In this document: positions 44,080-51,779 of the stretch, in pieces | Layout of the letters: each line of letters starts with the position of its first letter | Position numbering within the stretch: position 1 is the stretch's first letter | Notes under the pieces: model-generated | Databases searched by the model: none | Seen by the model: the letters and a program-made list of their open reading frames with translations, nothing else | Told to the model about the DNA's origin: nothing | Made by a program: the position numbers and the translations under genes | Origin: Halobellus sp. Atlit-31R | Lineage (GTDB): Archaea; Halobacteriota; Halobacteria; Halobacteriales; Haloferacaceae | NCBI GenBank assembly: GCA_003665935.1 | Contig: QPLR01000005.1 | Coordinates: 124,001 to 188,000, forward strand | Length of the DNA: 64,000 nucleotides | Direction: 5' to 3'

Positions 44080-44297
44080 GTGAGGCAGTGTCGGACCGGT
44101 TTATGACTCTCAGCGAGCACGACGCGCTCGGCGACGGTCATACGGTCGGCGTCCTCCACGGCTACGACCGCGGCTCGGAGACGGTCCGCTTCGAGGACGT
44201 CGGTGCGACGCTGTGGGCGAAGTTCGGTTACGAGTTCGTCGACAGCGAGACGCGCCTGTTCGTCGCCTCGGACGGCGGCGAGGAGGTCTCGCAATGA
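44076..44297 (+). CDS. Small hypothetical protein of element cassette
   Basis: 73 residues, no recognised domain. It overlaps both neighbours by 4 nt (ATGA). GGAG lies 6-9 nt upstream of the ATG. Conserved coding periodicity is suggested by the perfect coupling; function unknown. Confidence 0.55.
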   Translation: MSEAVSDRFMTLSEHDALGDGHTVGVLHGYDRGSETVRFEDVGATLWAKFGYEFVDSETRLFVASDGGEEVSQ

Positions 44298-44620
44298 CGT
44301 TCAAACACCGACTCCCAAACGCGGGCCTCCGACCCTACGCCCACGAGAAGGGCCGAGCGCGGAACGACGATGACGAGTTCGAGTACGCGGACTACGAGCG
44401 GCTGCTCTCCGACGAGACGTACTGTAGGCTCGCCGAACTCCGATGGCTCGCGTCCGAACTGGAGACAGAACTCGCTCACGACGACGTCTTAGCCGACAGC
44501 GACGTCCACGACGCGATCTTCGACGCGGTGGCGAACACGGACGCACCGATCGTCGAAGCCGTCGACGAGTACGTGGCCGGAAAGATGGCCACGCAGCGTT
44601 CGGGGGTGTACGAGCGATGA
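44294..44620 (+). CDS. Hypothetical acidic protein of element cassette
   Basis: 108 residues, helical. The part DSDVHDAIFDAVANTDAPIVEAVDEYV recurs, diverged, in the scrambled remnant at 50017-50095, showing that this gene belongs to a family of related elements. Contains CGACGACGTCTT (44479-44490), also present in the integrase gene. Function unknown. Confidence 0.6.
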   Translation: MTFKHRLPNAGLRPYAHEKGRARNDDDEFEYADYERLLSDETYCRLAELRWLASELETELAHDDVLADSDVHDAIFDAVANTDAPIVEAVDEYVAGKMATQRSGVYER

Positions 44621-44886
44621 CGACGCTGGCAGACTACGACGGCGGCGTCGACCGCGACGACTGGCGCGAGTACGTCGTCGAGGACTCGCTGACGGGCTAC
44701 CTGATCGATGTCGCCGGACGCAACGAGGTCAACGACGCGAAGCGGCTGAAGCTGCTGCGGTGTCCAGTCTGCGGCCGCTCGTGGACGTGGCAGTGGGACG
44801 CTGAAGGCGAGAATCCGCTCGCGACGCACCTCGAACGCGTCCACGGGCCGGCCGACTTCGGACTCTGCGAGCGAGGTGAACGATGA
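44617..44886 (+). CDS. C2H2-like zinc-finger protein
   Basis: 89 residues. The finger is LLRCPVCGRSWTWQW followed by THLERVHG: Cys-x2-Cys, 17 residues, His-x4-His. A helical N-terminal half precedes it. Overlaps both neighbours by 4 nt. Small C2H2 proteins are typical of haloarchaeal viruses and plasmids, usually as DNA-binding regulators. Confidence 0.65.
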   Translation: MTTLADYDGGVDRDDWREYVVEDSLTGYLIDVAGRNEVNDAKRLKLLRCPVCGRSWTWQWDAEGENPLATHLERVHGPADFGLCERGER

Positions 44887-45110
44887 GCCGGTCTGAGCGC
44901 GTGGTCGGCGCGGCAGAGAATGTCGACCTCCGCGAAGCGGACGAAGAGACGCCATTCGATCGGGACGTCGACGAGCGGCGCGTCATCGCGGCGTACTGCT
45001 GTACGTGCGAGGCGTCGGCGACGATTCTGGCAGAAGCGGGCCGGACGCGGCGCTGGGAGCACGACGAGCGGAACGCATCGCACGTGGTCGACTACTGGGG
45101 GGAAGACTGA
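44883..45110 (+). CDS. Small Cys-containing protein of element cassette
   Basis: 75 residues. YCCTCEASATILAEAGRTRRWEHDE includes a CxxC-like pair (Cys-Cys-Thr-Cys) that could bind metal with later His residues. GAGGTGA lies 3-9 nt upstream of the ATG. A second, disrupted copy is present at 50100-50280 with a TGG to TAG change near the end. Confidence 0.6.
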   Translation: MSRSERVVGAAENVDLREADEETPFDRDVDERRVIAAYCCTCEASATILAEAGRTRRWEHDERNASHVVDYWGED

Positions 45111-45334
45111 TGAGTGCAACACGTAGCGACAACACGACGTCGCAGCCGCCGGCCGTCATCGACGTCGACGTGGTCGGCGATCGCGTGCTGGCGACGGTCG
45201 AACGCGGTGACATCGCGATCGTCGTCGAGGGACCGGCCGGTATCTCTGGCGACGAGGTCGACGAGCTGCTGGATGACGTGCCGGAGAAGATCGAGGAGGT
45301 CGCAGAACTGTTCGAAGGTAGTGGGTCGACGTGA
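45110..45334 (+). CDS. Small acidic protein, last gene of the cassette
   Basis: 74 residues; beta-rich middle (VIDVDVVGDRVLATVERGDIAIVVEG) and an acidic helix at the C-terminus. ATG overlaps the previous stop (TGATG). It is convergent with and only 4 nt from the end of vapC, so the cassette ends here. Confidence 0.55.
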   Translation: MSATRSDNTTSQPPAVIDVDVVGDRVLATVERGDIAIVVEGPAGISGDEVDELLDDVPEKIEEVAELFEGSGST

Positions 45335-45338
45335 ATGG

Positions 45339-45725
45339 TTACTCGCCCGAATCTGGCTCAAGTGGAATCAGCTCAGGATCGACTTCCTGATACGCCTTGT
45401 CCGAACTGAGAATCGGCAGGGCACGCGTCTCTGCCGTCACTGCGTGAAACGCACTGAACGGCGTCATCCCGTCTTGGTAGTAGCTGACGGCTTTCAACAC
45501 GATCTGTCGTTCGTCGTCGCTCTCGACGGGCACGAGATCAAGGAAATTCGCGAACAACCGAACGTAATCGTACTGCCCACGATCGAACACGAGGAGGATC
45601 TCCAAATAGGCGAATGGAGACGTAACGACGTCCTGCTCTGCGAGGACGTCCTCGGCACGCTCCTGCATCCAGTCATCATCTTTGGCGATTGCGAGAAGGA
45701 AATCAGTCTCGACGAATGCGGTCAT
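45339..45725 (-). CDS. vapC: VapC-type PIN-domain toxin
   Basis: 128 residues. PIN fold with Asp8 in VETDFLL, Glu about 42 in AYLEILL, and Asp about 108 in SSDKAYQEV. The position that is normally Asp in TPxDAxHA is Ser here (MTPFSAFHAVTA), so one metal ligand seems missing. VapC toxins are Mg2+-dependent RNases cutting tRNA or rRNA. Overlaps the antitoxin stop by 4 nt. Confidence 0.85.
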   Translation of the reverse strand: MTAFVETDFLLAIAKDDDWMQERAEDVLAEQDVVTSPFAYLEILLVFDRGQYDYVRLFANFLDLVPVESDDERQIVLKAVSYYQDGMTPFSAFHAVTAETRALPILSSDKAYQEVDPELIPLEPDSGE

Positions 45726-45997
45726 TCGGTCGCGTCCTCAGAGTCCCGATGGTCGGGGCCGAGATCCGCTTCGGCTTCCCGTTTCGCGTTTTCGAGCGCG
45801 TCTTCGCGTAACTCCGCGACGGATTTGTCTTCGAGAGAATCACCAATCTCGTCACGAACGGCTGCAAGCGGATCCTCGTCGATCGGGATGAGTTCTAAGC
45901 GGTCCTGGTACTCGACGACGCGGAACCGTTCGCCGTACTTTTTCCGCAGTTCCGACGAGAGGTAAAGCCGGCCGTGTGCATCCGTTTCAATTGACAT
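45722..45997 (-). CDS. vapB: VapB antitoxin with AbrB/SpoVT domain
   Basis: 91 residues. N-terminal swapped-hairpin AbrB domain (DAHGRLYLSSELRKKYGERFRVVEY) binds DNA; the helical acidic tail would wrap the VapC active site. Starts at the ATG ending at 45997; TATA-like AT run at 46016-46026. First gene of the operon with vapC. Confidence 0.88.
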   Translation of the reverse strand: MSIETDAHGRLYLSSELRKKYGERFRVVEYQDRLELIPIDEDPLAAVRDEIGDSLEDKSVAELREDALENAKREAEADLGPDHRDSEDATE

Positions 45998-46166
45998 AAA
46001 CGATCTTCGTGTGGTAGAATATAGAATTTATGTCATAGATCAGAGCTCTATACCAATTAGCGCACTATGTGGAGGACTGGCCAGTGGCGAGTAGTGGAAG
46101 GTTCCAAACAGACTGACGTGACCGGCGTTCTACACACCTATGGGACTAACCGGACAGCAGAACCGC

Positions 46167-46529
46167 TTAGCTGCCGAACCAGTCTTCCGCCTCGCTACGG
46201 CTCTCAAAAACCGCTGTATTAAGATTATCAAGTTTACTGTCAAAAGCCATTCCTTTGATCCGTTCATTAATGACGATCGCCCAGTGCGTGATGCCGTTTT
46301 CAGCTGCAATCTCACTTCCCTTTTTTACCTCATCAAACAAGCCCGAACTGAGTGGGTCTTCAGTTTCCAACAGGGTGAGCTGATATTTAGTCTGGATCTG
46401 CCCAGTTGCCTCTGCGAATTCCTTGTTTATCTGCTCGCCAGTCTCCTTGTCTAACTCAACTCCACCCGGCAACTCAACTATGACTGTCTTATCTTCAACA
46501 CGAACATCCCACGACTCGTTCTCAGTCAT
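46167..46529 (-). CDS. SpoIIAA/STAS-like protein, tentative
   Basis: 120 residues. The end NLNTAVFESRSEAEDWFGS is like the end of SpoIIAA-like proteins, and the beta-strand start (DVRVEDKTVIVELPGG) fits a STAS-type fold. Lower GC than the chromosome, with TATA-like aaatataatat 26 nt upstream. Single gene between vapB and a repeat block. Confidence 0.6.
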   Translation of the reverse strand: MTENESWDVRVEDKTVIVELPGGVELDKETGEQINKEFAEATGQIQTKYQLTLLETEDPLSSGLFDEVKKGSEIAAENGITHWAIVINERIKGMAFDSKLDNLNTAVFESRSEAEDWFGS

Positions 46530-46612
46530 TACTAGAATAATTCAAATATAATATAATAATTGTACTGGCCAAATTGGACGACTCCACTCTCGATATTCGA
46601 GGTGCTGTATAT

Positions 46613-46689
46613 GCAGTTAAATTCTCACGGCCAATTCAGTTGTCGAGACGCGAAATAAACACCGTGGCAACTGTTCTATGACACCCTGA
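46613..46689 (+). repeat. Dispersed 77-bp repeat, copy 1
   Basis: Includes attctcacggccaattcagt and gaaataaacaccgtgg. It matches 47892-47968 closely, 51230-51307 in inverse orientation, and 59321-59380 more weakly. Read on the minus strand it encodes QGVIEQLPRCLF...TELAVRI then stop. The rest of the gap 46530-46870 contains only an IS-end-like motif. Confidence 0.8.
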
Positions 46690-46700
46690 GACTATTAGAA

Positions 46701-46726
46701 AATATGGCTCTGTTGAAATCCTATCC
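46701..46726 (+). mobile_element. IS-end-like motif GGCTCTGTTGAAATCCT
   Basis: This is the inverse of the ends at 49672, 51846 and 53640 (cttcaacagagcc type) and reads as the terminal sequence of an insertion element. Similarity fades after about 25 bp. No transposase is attached. Confidence 0.4.
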
Positions 46727-46870
46727 TTCAGACACATCCTCGACTGAAACAGCCGGTCGATGGAGCCAGCTTATCGCTCACCCACTGTGGGCCCGAATAC
46801 GCGGAACTTCTTTCTCGTTACAAAGAGACGACGAAGATATGAACCTCCGTGGAGCGGCGGTAAATCTGTG

Positions 46871-47074
46871 ATGAGTTTGCTAACCGTATACAACGGCGTG
46901 CTCATTCGTGTTGGCCTTTATTTGATTATTTTCTGGCCTACGGTCGGGTACTATGTCTACTCTGATTCGGAGAAGCGAAAACTACCGAAACCACGGCTTC
47001 GTGGGCTTGTCTTGGGATTCTTGGGAATAGTGGGGTTGCTTATTCATTTGAGTCTCGTACAGCGCCGTGACTGA
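46871..47074 (+). CDS. Small two-helix membrane protein
   Basis: 67 residues: helix about 12-30 (VGLYLIIFWPTVGYYVY), a basic loop (SEKRKLPKPRLRG) and helix about 44-60. Low GC; no family recognised. The earlier ATG at 46760 would add a poorly supported stretch. Confidence 0.55.
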   Translation: MSLLTVYNGVLIRVGLYLIIFWPTVGYYVYSDSEKRKLPKPRLRGLVLGFLGIVGLLIHLSLVQRRD

Positions 47075-47236
47075 TGCCTTCCACGTCTCAAGAGATCCAC
47101 GCTACTCGGTTACTCGCTACCCGATTCCACTGCCCTAAACAAGCCTTAGGAAAACTATTGAGCGAATCGCCGGATGCAGACTGGTTACGAGACTCCTTGT
47201 ATGACAGCAACTGGGAGGTGGTCCTTTGATACCGTC

Positions 47237-47488
47237 CTACGAATTTCGATCAATCCAAGAACAGAAGTCGTCAAAGTTCTGCGCACCTGCGTCTTTGGCA
47301 ATCGCTCGAAGAGTTCCGATTCGAAGTTCATCGTGGAGTGGCACAGTTACCTGTCGCCGGTCTGTTTCATTTGCCGGGTGCGCGTAGTACAGTTGAGCGT
47401 GATCACCTGTCGTTCGACGCCACTCGAATCCGCCAACGTTGACAAGAACTTTGATCACCTCTCGTCCGGAGAATGTCCGTCTCCCCAT
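47237..47488 (-). CDS. hicA: HicA-type toxin
   Basis: 83 residues, double-stranded RNA-binding-like fold of HicA mRNA interferases. Contains SGREVIKVLVNVGGFEWRR and catalytic His in TGDHAQLYY. It directly abuts the antitoxin (0 nt between). The order antitoxin first, toxin second is the less common hicBA arrangement. Confidence 0.82.
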   Translation of the reverse strand: MGRRTFSGREVIKVLVNVGGFEWRRTTGDHAQLYYAHPANETDRRQVTVPLHDELRIGTLRAIAKDAGAQNFDDFCSWIDRNS

Positions 47489-47758
47489 CTATTTCAGGAC
47501 GTCCGGGGGCTCCTGGTCTCCAGTCGTATTATTGGCTGGATTGATTCCTATCTCTTTGAGTTCCGCGTCTGTCGGTTCGTGTCCAATTGTGCCCGTACGA
47601 AGGGCAACAGCGTCATCGAGGTTTTCTAGTGCCGCAGTTCGTGACGGCCCTTGTGTCGTCACTCCCGTTTCGACATCTTTGGCGATCCATCCGTCGTCCT
47701 CACGCCAGAGACGGATCTCATCCTCGTGATCGTCGCCGTCCCGCGCTGAGGTTGCCAT
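47489..47758 (-). CDS. hicB: HicB-type antitoxin
   Basis: 89 residues. IRLWREDDGWIAKDVETGVTTQGPSRTAALENLDDAVAL is the partly degraded RNase-H-like fold of HicB. No C-terminal DNA-binding domain is visible, only an acidic tail. TATA-like AT stretch about 27 nt upstream. Confidence 0.82.
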   Translation of the reverse strand: MATSARDGDDHEDEIRLWREDDGWIAKDVETGVTTQGPSRTAALENLDDAVALRTGTIGHEPTDAELKEIGINPANNTTGDQEPPDVLK

Positions 47759-47891
47759 TAATGAATGGTATAGGTGATGAACTGAATAAGTATTTGGTTC
47801 AGACCAGTTCGGAGTCTCTGAGGCAGACTCGATGGCATTAAGAAATCTGTCTGCCGGTTATCCCGATGAGACATAACAGCTCGTTCAGTAC

Positions 47892-47968
47892 GCAATTAAA
47901 TCCTCACGGCCAATTCAGTTGTCGAGACGCGAAATAAACATCGTGATAATAGTTCTGTGACACCCTGG
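47892..47968 (+). repeat. Dispersed 77-bp repeat, copy 2
   Basis: Same sequence family as 46613-46689, with about 10 differences. Minus-strand reading gives QGVTELLSRCLF...TELAVRI then stop. Apart from this copy, the gap 47759-48084 shows nothing I can identify. Confidence 0.8.
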
Positions 47969-48084
47969 AAATCCTTAGGAACTGAGAGAGTCGCCGTGCG
48001 AGATACAGAGAATGTATGCAGCACAGAGATACTGTTCCAGTAACTCGGGTCGACTCCGGAGGTGCCACGATGCCCCACGGACAA

Positions 48085-49533
48085 TCAGTTCACGCCCTTC
48101 GACAGTTCGGCCCCCGCTTTGAACTTCACCTCATTCGACGCACGCCCAGCATTCACCAAGTGAAGAACCGGCGCATCCAACGCCACGTGCGTCACGAACC
48201 CGTATTCGTCGCCCGTCACCTCTAAACTGACCTCACTGGCCTCTCGGCCCGGTCGCTTTCGAACGACTATATCCTCGCCTGCCGACTCAGAAAGAACCCC
48301 CGCCTTCACCACCTCATTGACCGTCCCCGAATCCAGCCGCGCCCCCCGCCGTCGACGCATAACCACTCGCCGTGGTGCATCACCGCCACCGGCCACATCC
48401 TCAAACGAAGCACCAAGGTCAGAAAGCTCGATACCCACCACCTCCGTCGGACCAGCCATCGACAACACCGTCACCGAAGCCTCATACAACGCAGCATCAT
48501 CAATAATCCATCCACCCGAGTAAACAATCTGACCATCACTCACTCCCCGACTTATGTACAGAAGTGCCGGGAACAGCTCCGGACAATTCGGCGGGCGAAC
48601 TCTCACCTGCACGACAGTCGCAGCCGAAAGACGACCTTGGTGCGTGAACTCGACCGGAACATCACTCTTCTGTTTCCCCCACGTATCCAACCCCTCAGGA
48701 ACAAACGGTTCTCCTTCGGCTGGACACACCATCATAGATGGGCCGCCCCCAGCAGTCGGCGGACTGTTCGTCACAATCACGCGGCCGTCAGCAGTACGCT
48801 CAGCCACCAGCCCACCGCCCGTCGCCACCGGCCCTTCGACCTCCGCAACGAAATGCGGCGTCGTCCCACACACCGCAGCCGGGTACACAGTAGAGTCGTC
48901 ATCATCACAATCGCCACCTCCCTCAGCACGCACCTTCGAATCAGCCTTCGAGAGCAGGTCAGGACCATCACCACTCGTCAGATACGCGATGAGCCGCTCC
49001 GGCGTCACCTCCTCCCGGATACTCCCGTTCCCACCTGGCACCTCCGCATCAGGCAGACACACGGTAAACCGCTCGGCGACAATCGGCTTGCCACCCAGAT
49101 ACGCAGTGAGCTCGTCGTCCTCTTCGGACCCGTCGCCGACACCATCACCATCCGAATCCCCGTCAGTTCCACGCAGACTGTGCCTGTTGCTCCGCGACGA
49201 ATTGTGGTTCTGCACCATCACCGCAGACGACGTAACCCACCCTTCCAACTCTATGCGCTCGACAAGCGTCGGAGTCAGCCGAGCCACGTGCGGTTTTCCA
49301 AGAAGTTCATCCTCGAATGTAAACGTGACTTCAGTGTCATCATCATTCCAGTCTGTCCCGGCGAACACCGCTGCAGGCGACGACCCCGTGTTCGTGACTG
49401 ACGACGCGACTTGACTCAGACAGCCACTCAGCGCGCCGACTGCGACGGCACCGCTCGCTGTGAGTAGCGCTCGCCGACTCGTGGTAGCACGTGACATACC
49501 ATCTGCGCGACTATCCCTTCGTCGTGAGTTCAT
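48085..49533 (-). CDS. Secreted lipoprotein with Ca-binding-like acidic repeat
   Basis: 482 residues. A Tat-like TSRRALLTASGAVAVGALSGC contains a twin Arg and a lipobox, so it is a lipid-anchored surface protein. An acidic run DGDSDGDGVGDGSEEDDE near 124-140 resembles thrombospondin type-3 Ca sites. Four Cys residues are spread over the middle. The start at 49533 is supported by TATA-like AT sequence 26-30 nt upstream; MSRATT at 49497 is an alternative. No family recognised. Confidence 0.75.
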   Translation of the reverse strand: MNSRRRDSRADGMSRATTSRRALLTASGAVAVGALSGCLSQVASSVTNTGSSPAAVFAGTDWNDDDTEVTFTFEDELLGKPHVARLTPTLVERIELEGWVTSSAVMVQNHNSSRSNRHSLRGTDGDSDGDGVGDGSEEDDELTAYLGGKPIVAERFTVCLPDAEVPGGNGSIREEVTPERLIAYLTSGDGPDLLSKADSKVRAEGGGDCDDDDSTVYPAAVCGTTPHFVAEVEGPVATGGGLVAERTADGRVIVTNSPPTAGGGPSMMVCPAEGEPFVPEGLDTWGKQKSDVPVEFTHQGRLSAATVVQVRVRPPNCPELFPALLYISRGVSDGQIVYSGGWIIDDAALYEASVTVLSMAGPTEVVGIELSDLGASFEDVAGGGDAPRRVVMRRRRGARLDSGTVNEVVKAGVLSESAGEDIVVRKRPGREASEVSLEVTGDEYGFVTHVALDAPVLHLVNAGRASNEVKFKAGAELSKGVN

Positions 49534-49558
49534 AATCGCACAGTAGAGGCGGTACGTT

Positions 49559-49578
49559 AGTATAAGTCTACTTATACT
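49559..49578. promoter_or_regulatory. Palindrome AGTATAAGT-CT-ACTTATACT over the lipoprotein promoter
   Basis: Perfect 9-bp arms with a 2-bp spacer. It overlaps the TATA position 26-45 nt upstream of the start at 49533, so it reads as a promoter operator, or a bidirectional TATA pair. Confidence 0.55.
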
Positions 49579-49608
49579 TACGGAATTCGAACGAATTAGG
49601 GTGTGTCA

Positions 49609-49672
49609 GATTCGCGCCCTGTATTCAGCACGGCCTCAGCAAACTATCCGCGGCTGAGTATTTTAATAGAGC
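49609..49672 (+). mobile_element. IS-end-like dispersed repeat, copy A
   Basis: About 64 bp shared with 51780-51846 and 53577-53640, including gattcgcgccctgtattcagcacggcc and ending ttttaatagagc. It interrupts the C-terminus of the integrase pseudogene that begins at 49674. Confidence 0.6.
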
Positions 49673-49673
49673 T

Positions 49674-50016
49674 AGGTCATTCCACCTTTCCCATTCTAAC
49701 GCGAAGAGTGGATCGACCTCTTTGTTCGCGAGAACGGCTGCCCAACTTCGGCTTAAATCGTGCGTCGAGAGAAATCGCCAGCCTTCGTCGCCGGTCTCCT
49801 CGCCGAGCTGCTCGCGAGCGCTTTCGAGCCAGCGTCGAAGCGATGGCGTGTGGTCCGTTGAGATCACTGGCTCGTCGACAGGATCATCACGATAGTCGCC
49901 GGTCGTGCGGATCGCCGTCGCGAGATTCGACGGCGTCGGTGTCTCGCGGAACTTGTTGCCCCTCCCGTGCCACACCCGGAGCATATGCCCGGCTTCGGCG
50001 TCGACGATGTCCTGGG
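49674..50016 (-). pseudogene. Truncated tyrosine integrase, relic of a second element
   Basis: The minus strand encodes about 113 residues that match the intact integrase at 59399 (EAGHMLRVWHGRGNKFRETP... WLESAREQLGEETGDEGW). It lacks the N-terminal third and the tyrosine end. The catalytic HxxR is changed from THDLRR to THDLSR. At the upstream side it is joined to a fragment of the small-gene cassette; at the other side it stops at an IS-end repeat. Confidence 0.88.
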
Positions 50017-50280
50017 GGACAGCGACGTCCACGACGCGATCTTCGACGCGGTGGCGAGCACGGATGCGCCGATCGCTGAGACAGTCGACAAGTACGTGGC
50101 TATGTGGACCTCCGCGAAGCGGACGACGCGACCCCGTTCGATCGCAACATCGACGAACAGCGCGTCATCTCGGCGTACTGCTGTACGTGCGAGGCGTCGG
50201 CGACGATTCTGGCAGAAGCGGGTCGGACGCGACGCCGGGAGCACGACGAGTGGAACGCATCACACGTGATCGACTACTAG
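50017..50280 (+). pseudogene. Scrambled copy of the small-gene cassette
   Basis: The first 80 bp match the end of the 44294 gene (DSDVHDAIFDAVASTDAPIAETVDKYVA). It then jumps to the 44883 gene (VDLREADDATPFDRNIDEQRVISAYCCTC in another frame), about 350 bp being missing. Near the end Trp TGG has become TAG. No complete reading frame remains. Confidence 0.85.
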
Positions 50281-50291
50281 AGGGAAGACTG

Positions 50292-50408
50292 ATGATTGCG
50301 ACACGATCGCGACGACCGCCGGAGAAGAAGATCACCTACTGCACCGACTGCGAGTCCATCTATCCGTTCGACGCGCAGTGCACACCGTGGGGTGACCGAA
50401 CTATCTGA
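50292..50408 (+). CDS. 38-residue zinc-ribbon-like peptide
   Basis: It follows the scrambled cassette at the place of gene 45110 (its start matches ATGAGTGCAACACG as ATGATTGCGACACG). It reads MIATRSRRPPEKKITYCTDC then ESIYPFDAQC; three Cys. May be a degenerate product rather than a working gene. Confidence 0.3.
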   Translation: MIATRSRRPPEKKITYCTDCESIYPFDAQCTPWGDRTI

Positions 50409-50517
50409 GAGCGAATATTCAGGGGGGTCAGGGAGTTGTGGCTCACAGAGGCTGAGTAGGCTCTCCGGTCTGGAAAAACAGACTTCGAGTCGTGTGCTCG
50501 ATCCGATTCACTCTGGA

Positions 50518-50811
50518 TTACGATTTTTCACCGTCTGTAGTAATCCTATACGTTCCCTTCTCGTCGAGAAATTCAACCTCCCCGTTGTCACGCAGACGCT
50601 GGAGTTGCTGTCGAATCTTCGCTCTCACATTGTTGTTGTCGGGGAATTGCAGGGAAAGACGGCGCTCAGAGAAGTCATAGATTTCCTGTAAGGAGACAAC
50701 CGCGTCGCGATGCTGTTCTTGATAGCGTTTGAGCTCTGACCGCATCGCGTCGAGCCAACTTATGTTGCCGTCTTTGTCGCTCATTTGTAGTGACTCAGCG
50801 TACTGAGTCAA
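50518..50811 (-). CDS. Orphan winged-helix protein like the DpnI C-terminal domain
   Basis: 97 residues. The region VSLQEIYDFSERRLSLQFPDN followed by VRAKIRQQLQRLRDNGEVEFL is like the winged helix at the C-terminus of DpnI-type restriction enzymes, which reads methylated adenine. No nuclease domain is attached or adjacent, so this is a stand-alone or truncated module. An internal ATG at 50784 is an alternative start. Confidence 0.65.
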   Translation of the reverse strand: MTQYAESLQMSDKDGNISWLDAMRSELKRYQEQHRDAVVSLQEIYDFSERRLSLQFPDNNNVRAKIRQQLQRLRDNGEVEFLDEKGTYRITTDGEKS

Positions 50812-50910
50812 GCGACAAGTATCTTGAGCTAGTTCTCTCAGGGGTTGGGGAGGGCGTCATAGAACGAGTAGCACACCAAAGAGGCAGGGTGAATGCTAGG
50901 ATGGATGCGT

Positions 50911-51078
50911 TCAGCAACCCTGCAGGATGTTCCTTCGATAGTTCCGGACTTCGGACAGCACGACCTCCAGGGTAATCAGGTCCGTATTCAGGGTAACAAT
51001 TAGTTCTCTGGTCTTTGAGTCTGCAATCAGTGCCTACATCACGACGTTGGTGTCGACGACCAGTGAGTCATCTCTCAT
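50911..51078 (-). pseudogene. Broken PIN-domain (VapC-like) toxin gene
   Basis: Minus strand: MRDDSLVVDTNVVM then TAG, then in the same frame ALIADSKTRELIVTLNTDL, ITLEVVLSEVRNYRR and a later stop. The TAG at 51034-51036 sits where PIN proteins have a small residue (VVMSALI). The C-terminal half is absent. A single-base nonsense change plus truncation. Confidence 0.75.
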
Positions 51079-51081
51079 CAG

Positions 51082-51190
51082 TTACTCGGAGACTTCCGCG
51101 CCACTCTCTCCGTTCCTGTCGACATCAGAGAAAGCGGCTATCACCACACGTCCGTCGACTGTGGCGGTCCGTGGGACCTCTCAATGGCCT
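51082..51190 (-). pseudogene. AbrB-like antitoxin remnant upstream of the broken PIN gene
   Basis: The frame TATVDGRVVIAAFSDVDRNG ending ESGAEVSE and TAA looks like the end of a VapB/AbrB antitoxin (T-x-DxxGRVxI). It lacks a clear start codon; the stop lies 3 nt before the PIN start. A once-complete vapBC operon is inferred. Confidence 0.5.
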
Positions 51191-51229
51191 CGTTCGTCTC
51201 CGGGGTCTTTCTGGATAACATCCACGGCA

Positions 51230-51307
51230 CAGGGTGTCCTAGAAGAGTTGTCACGGTGTTTATCTCACGATCCCATATCTGAATTAGCCGTGAGAATTTG
51301 GATTGCG
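51230..51307 (-). repeat. Dispersed 77-bp repeat, copy 3 (inverted)
   Basis: Reverse complement of 46613-46689 with about 20 differences. On the plus strand it reads QGVLEELSRCLSHDPISELAVRI, so the coding sense is kept though the DNA has diverged. Confidence 0.75.
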
Positions 51308-51437
51308 AATTGATCGCTGAAAGTCCTACCAGTTACAAATGATGTTCAGATGTCCGTGCAGGATGCAGGGCGCGAATGTAGTACAAATCGGGGCCAATCA
51401 ACAGGAGTGAGTAATCGGACAGCACAGAGTATACGCT

Positions 51438-51617
51438 TCACGATATCCGTTTTCGATGAATCCACATCGCTGCTGTAAGAGCCCATAGAATGAGGATATA
51501 GACGTAAACCGGGAGAAAGTCGATTAATTCGGTTATTTCAGTAATACCAAAGACCATCAGAAATAGACCAAAAGGAACACCCACTTTCTCAAACGCCGTC
51601 CAGTCCTGTATGCCCAT
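51438..51617 (-). CDS. 59-residue small membrane protein
   Basis: MGIQDWTAFEKVGVPFGLF then two predicted helices (about 12-26 and 36-52) and a basic end HRKRIS. Low GC. The start ATG ends at 51617. It resembles in shape the 67-residue protein at 46871. Unknown function. Confidence 0.5.
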   Translation of the reverse strand: MGIQDWTAFEKVGVPFGLFLMVFGITEITELIDFLPVYVYILILWALTAAMWIHRKRIS

Positions 51618-51779
51618 AATAAATTATGTCTAAATAGTGTTGTAATAAAAGTTATCTTCGTACGCTCGTTCCACCAAGTGATTCAGGACCTTTTGAAGAA
51701 TATAACGTAGTCCTCGTGCTGAATACATCCTCTGTTCTGAGCGATTCGACTCTCTCAGATTGGCTGCTGAGTCCGTGAC

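Noticed and set aside
47174-47629. Plus-strand 151-residue frame over hicBA
   Set aside because: No family likeness; it is antisense to two genes with recognisable toxin and antitoxin motifs.
51015-51313. Plus-strand frames over the vapBC relic as a real gene
   Set aside because: The minus strand carries PIN and AbrB sequence; the plus frames end in the dispersed repeat and share only that part with other copies.
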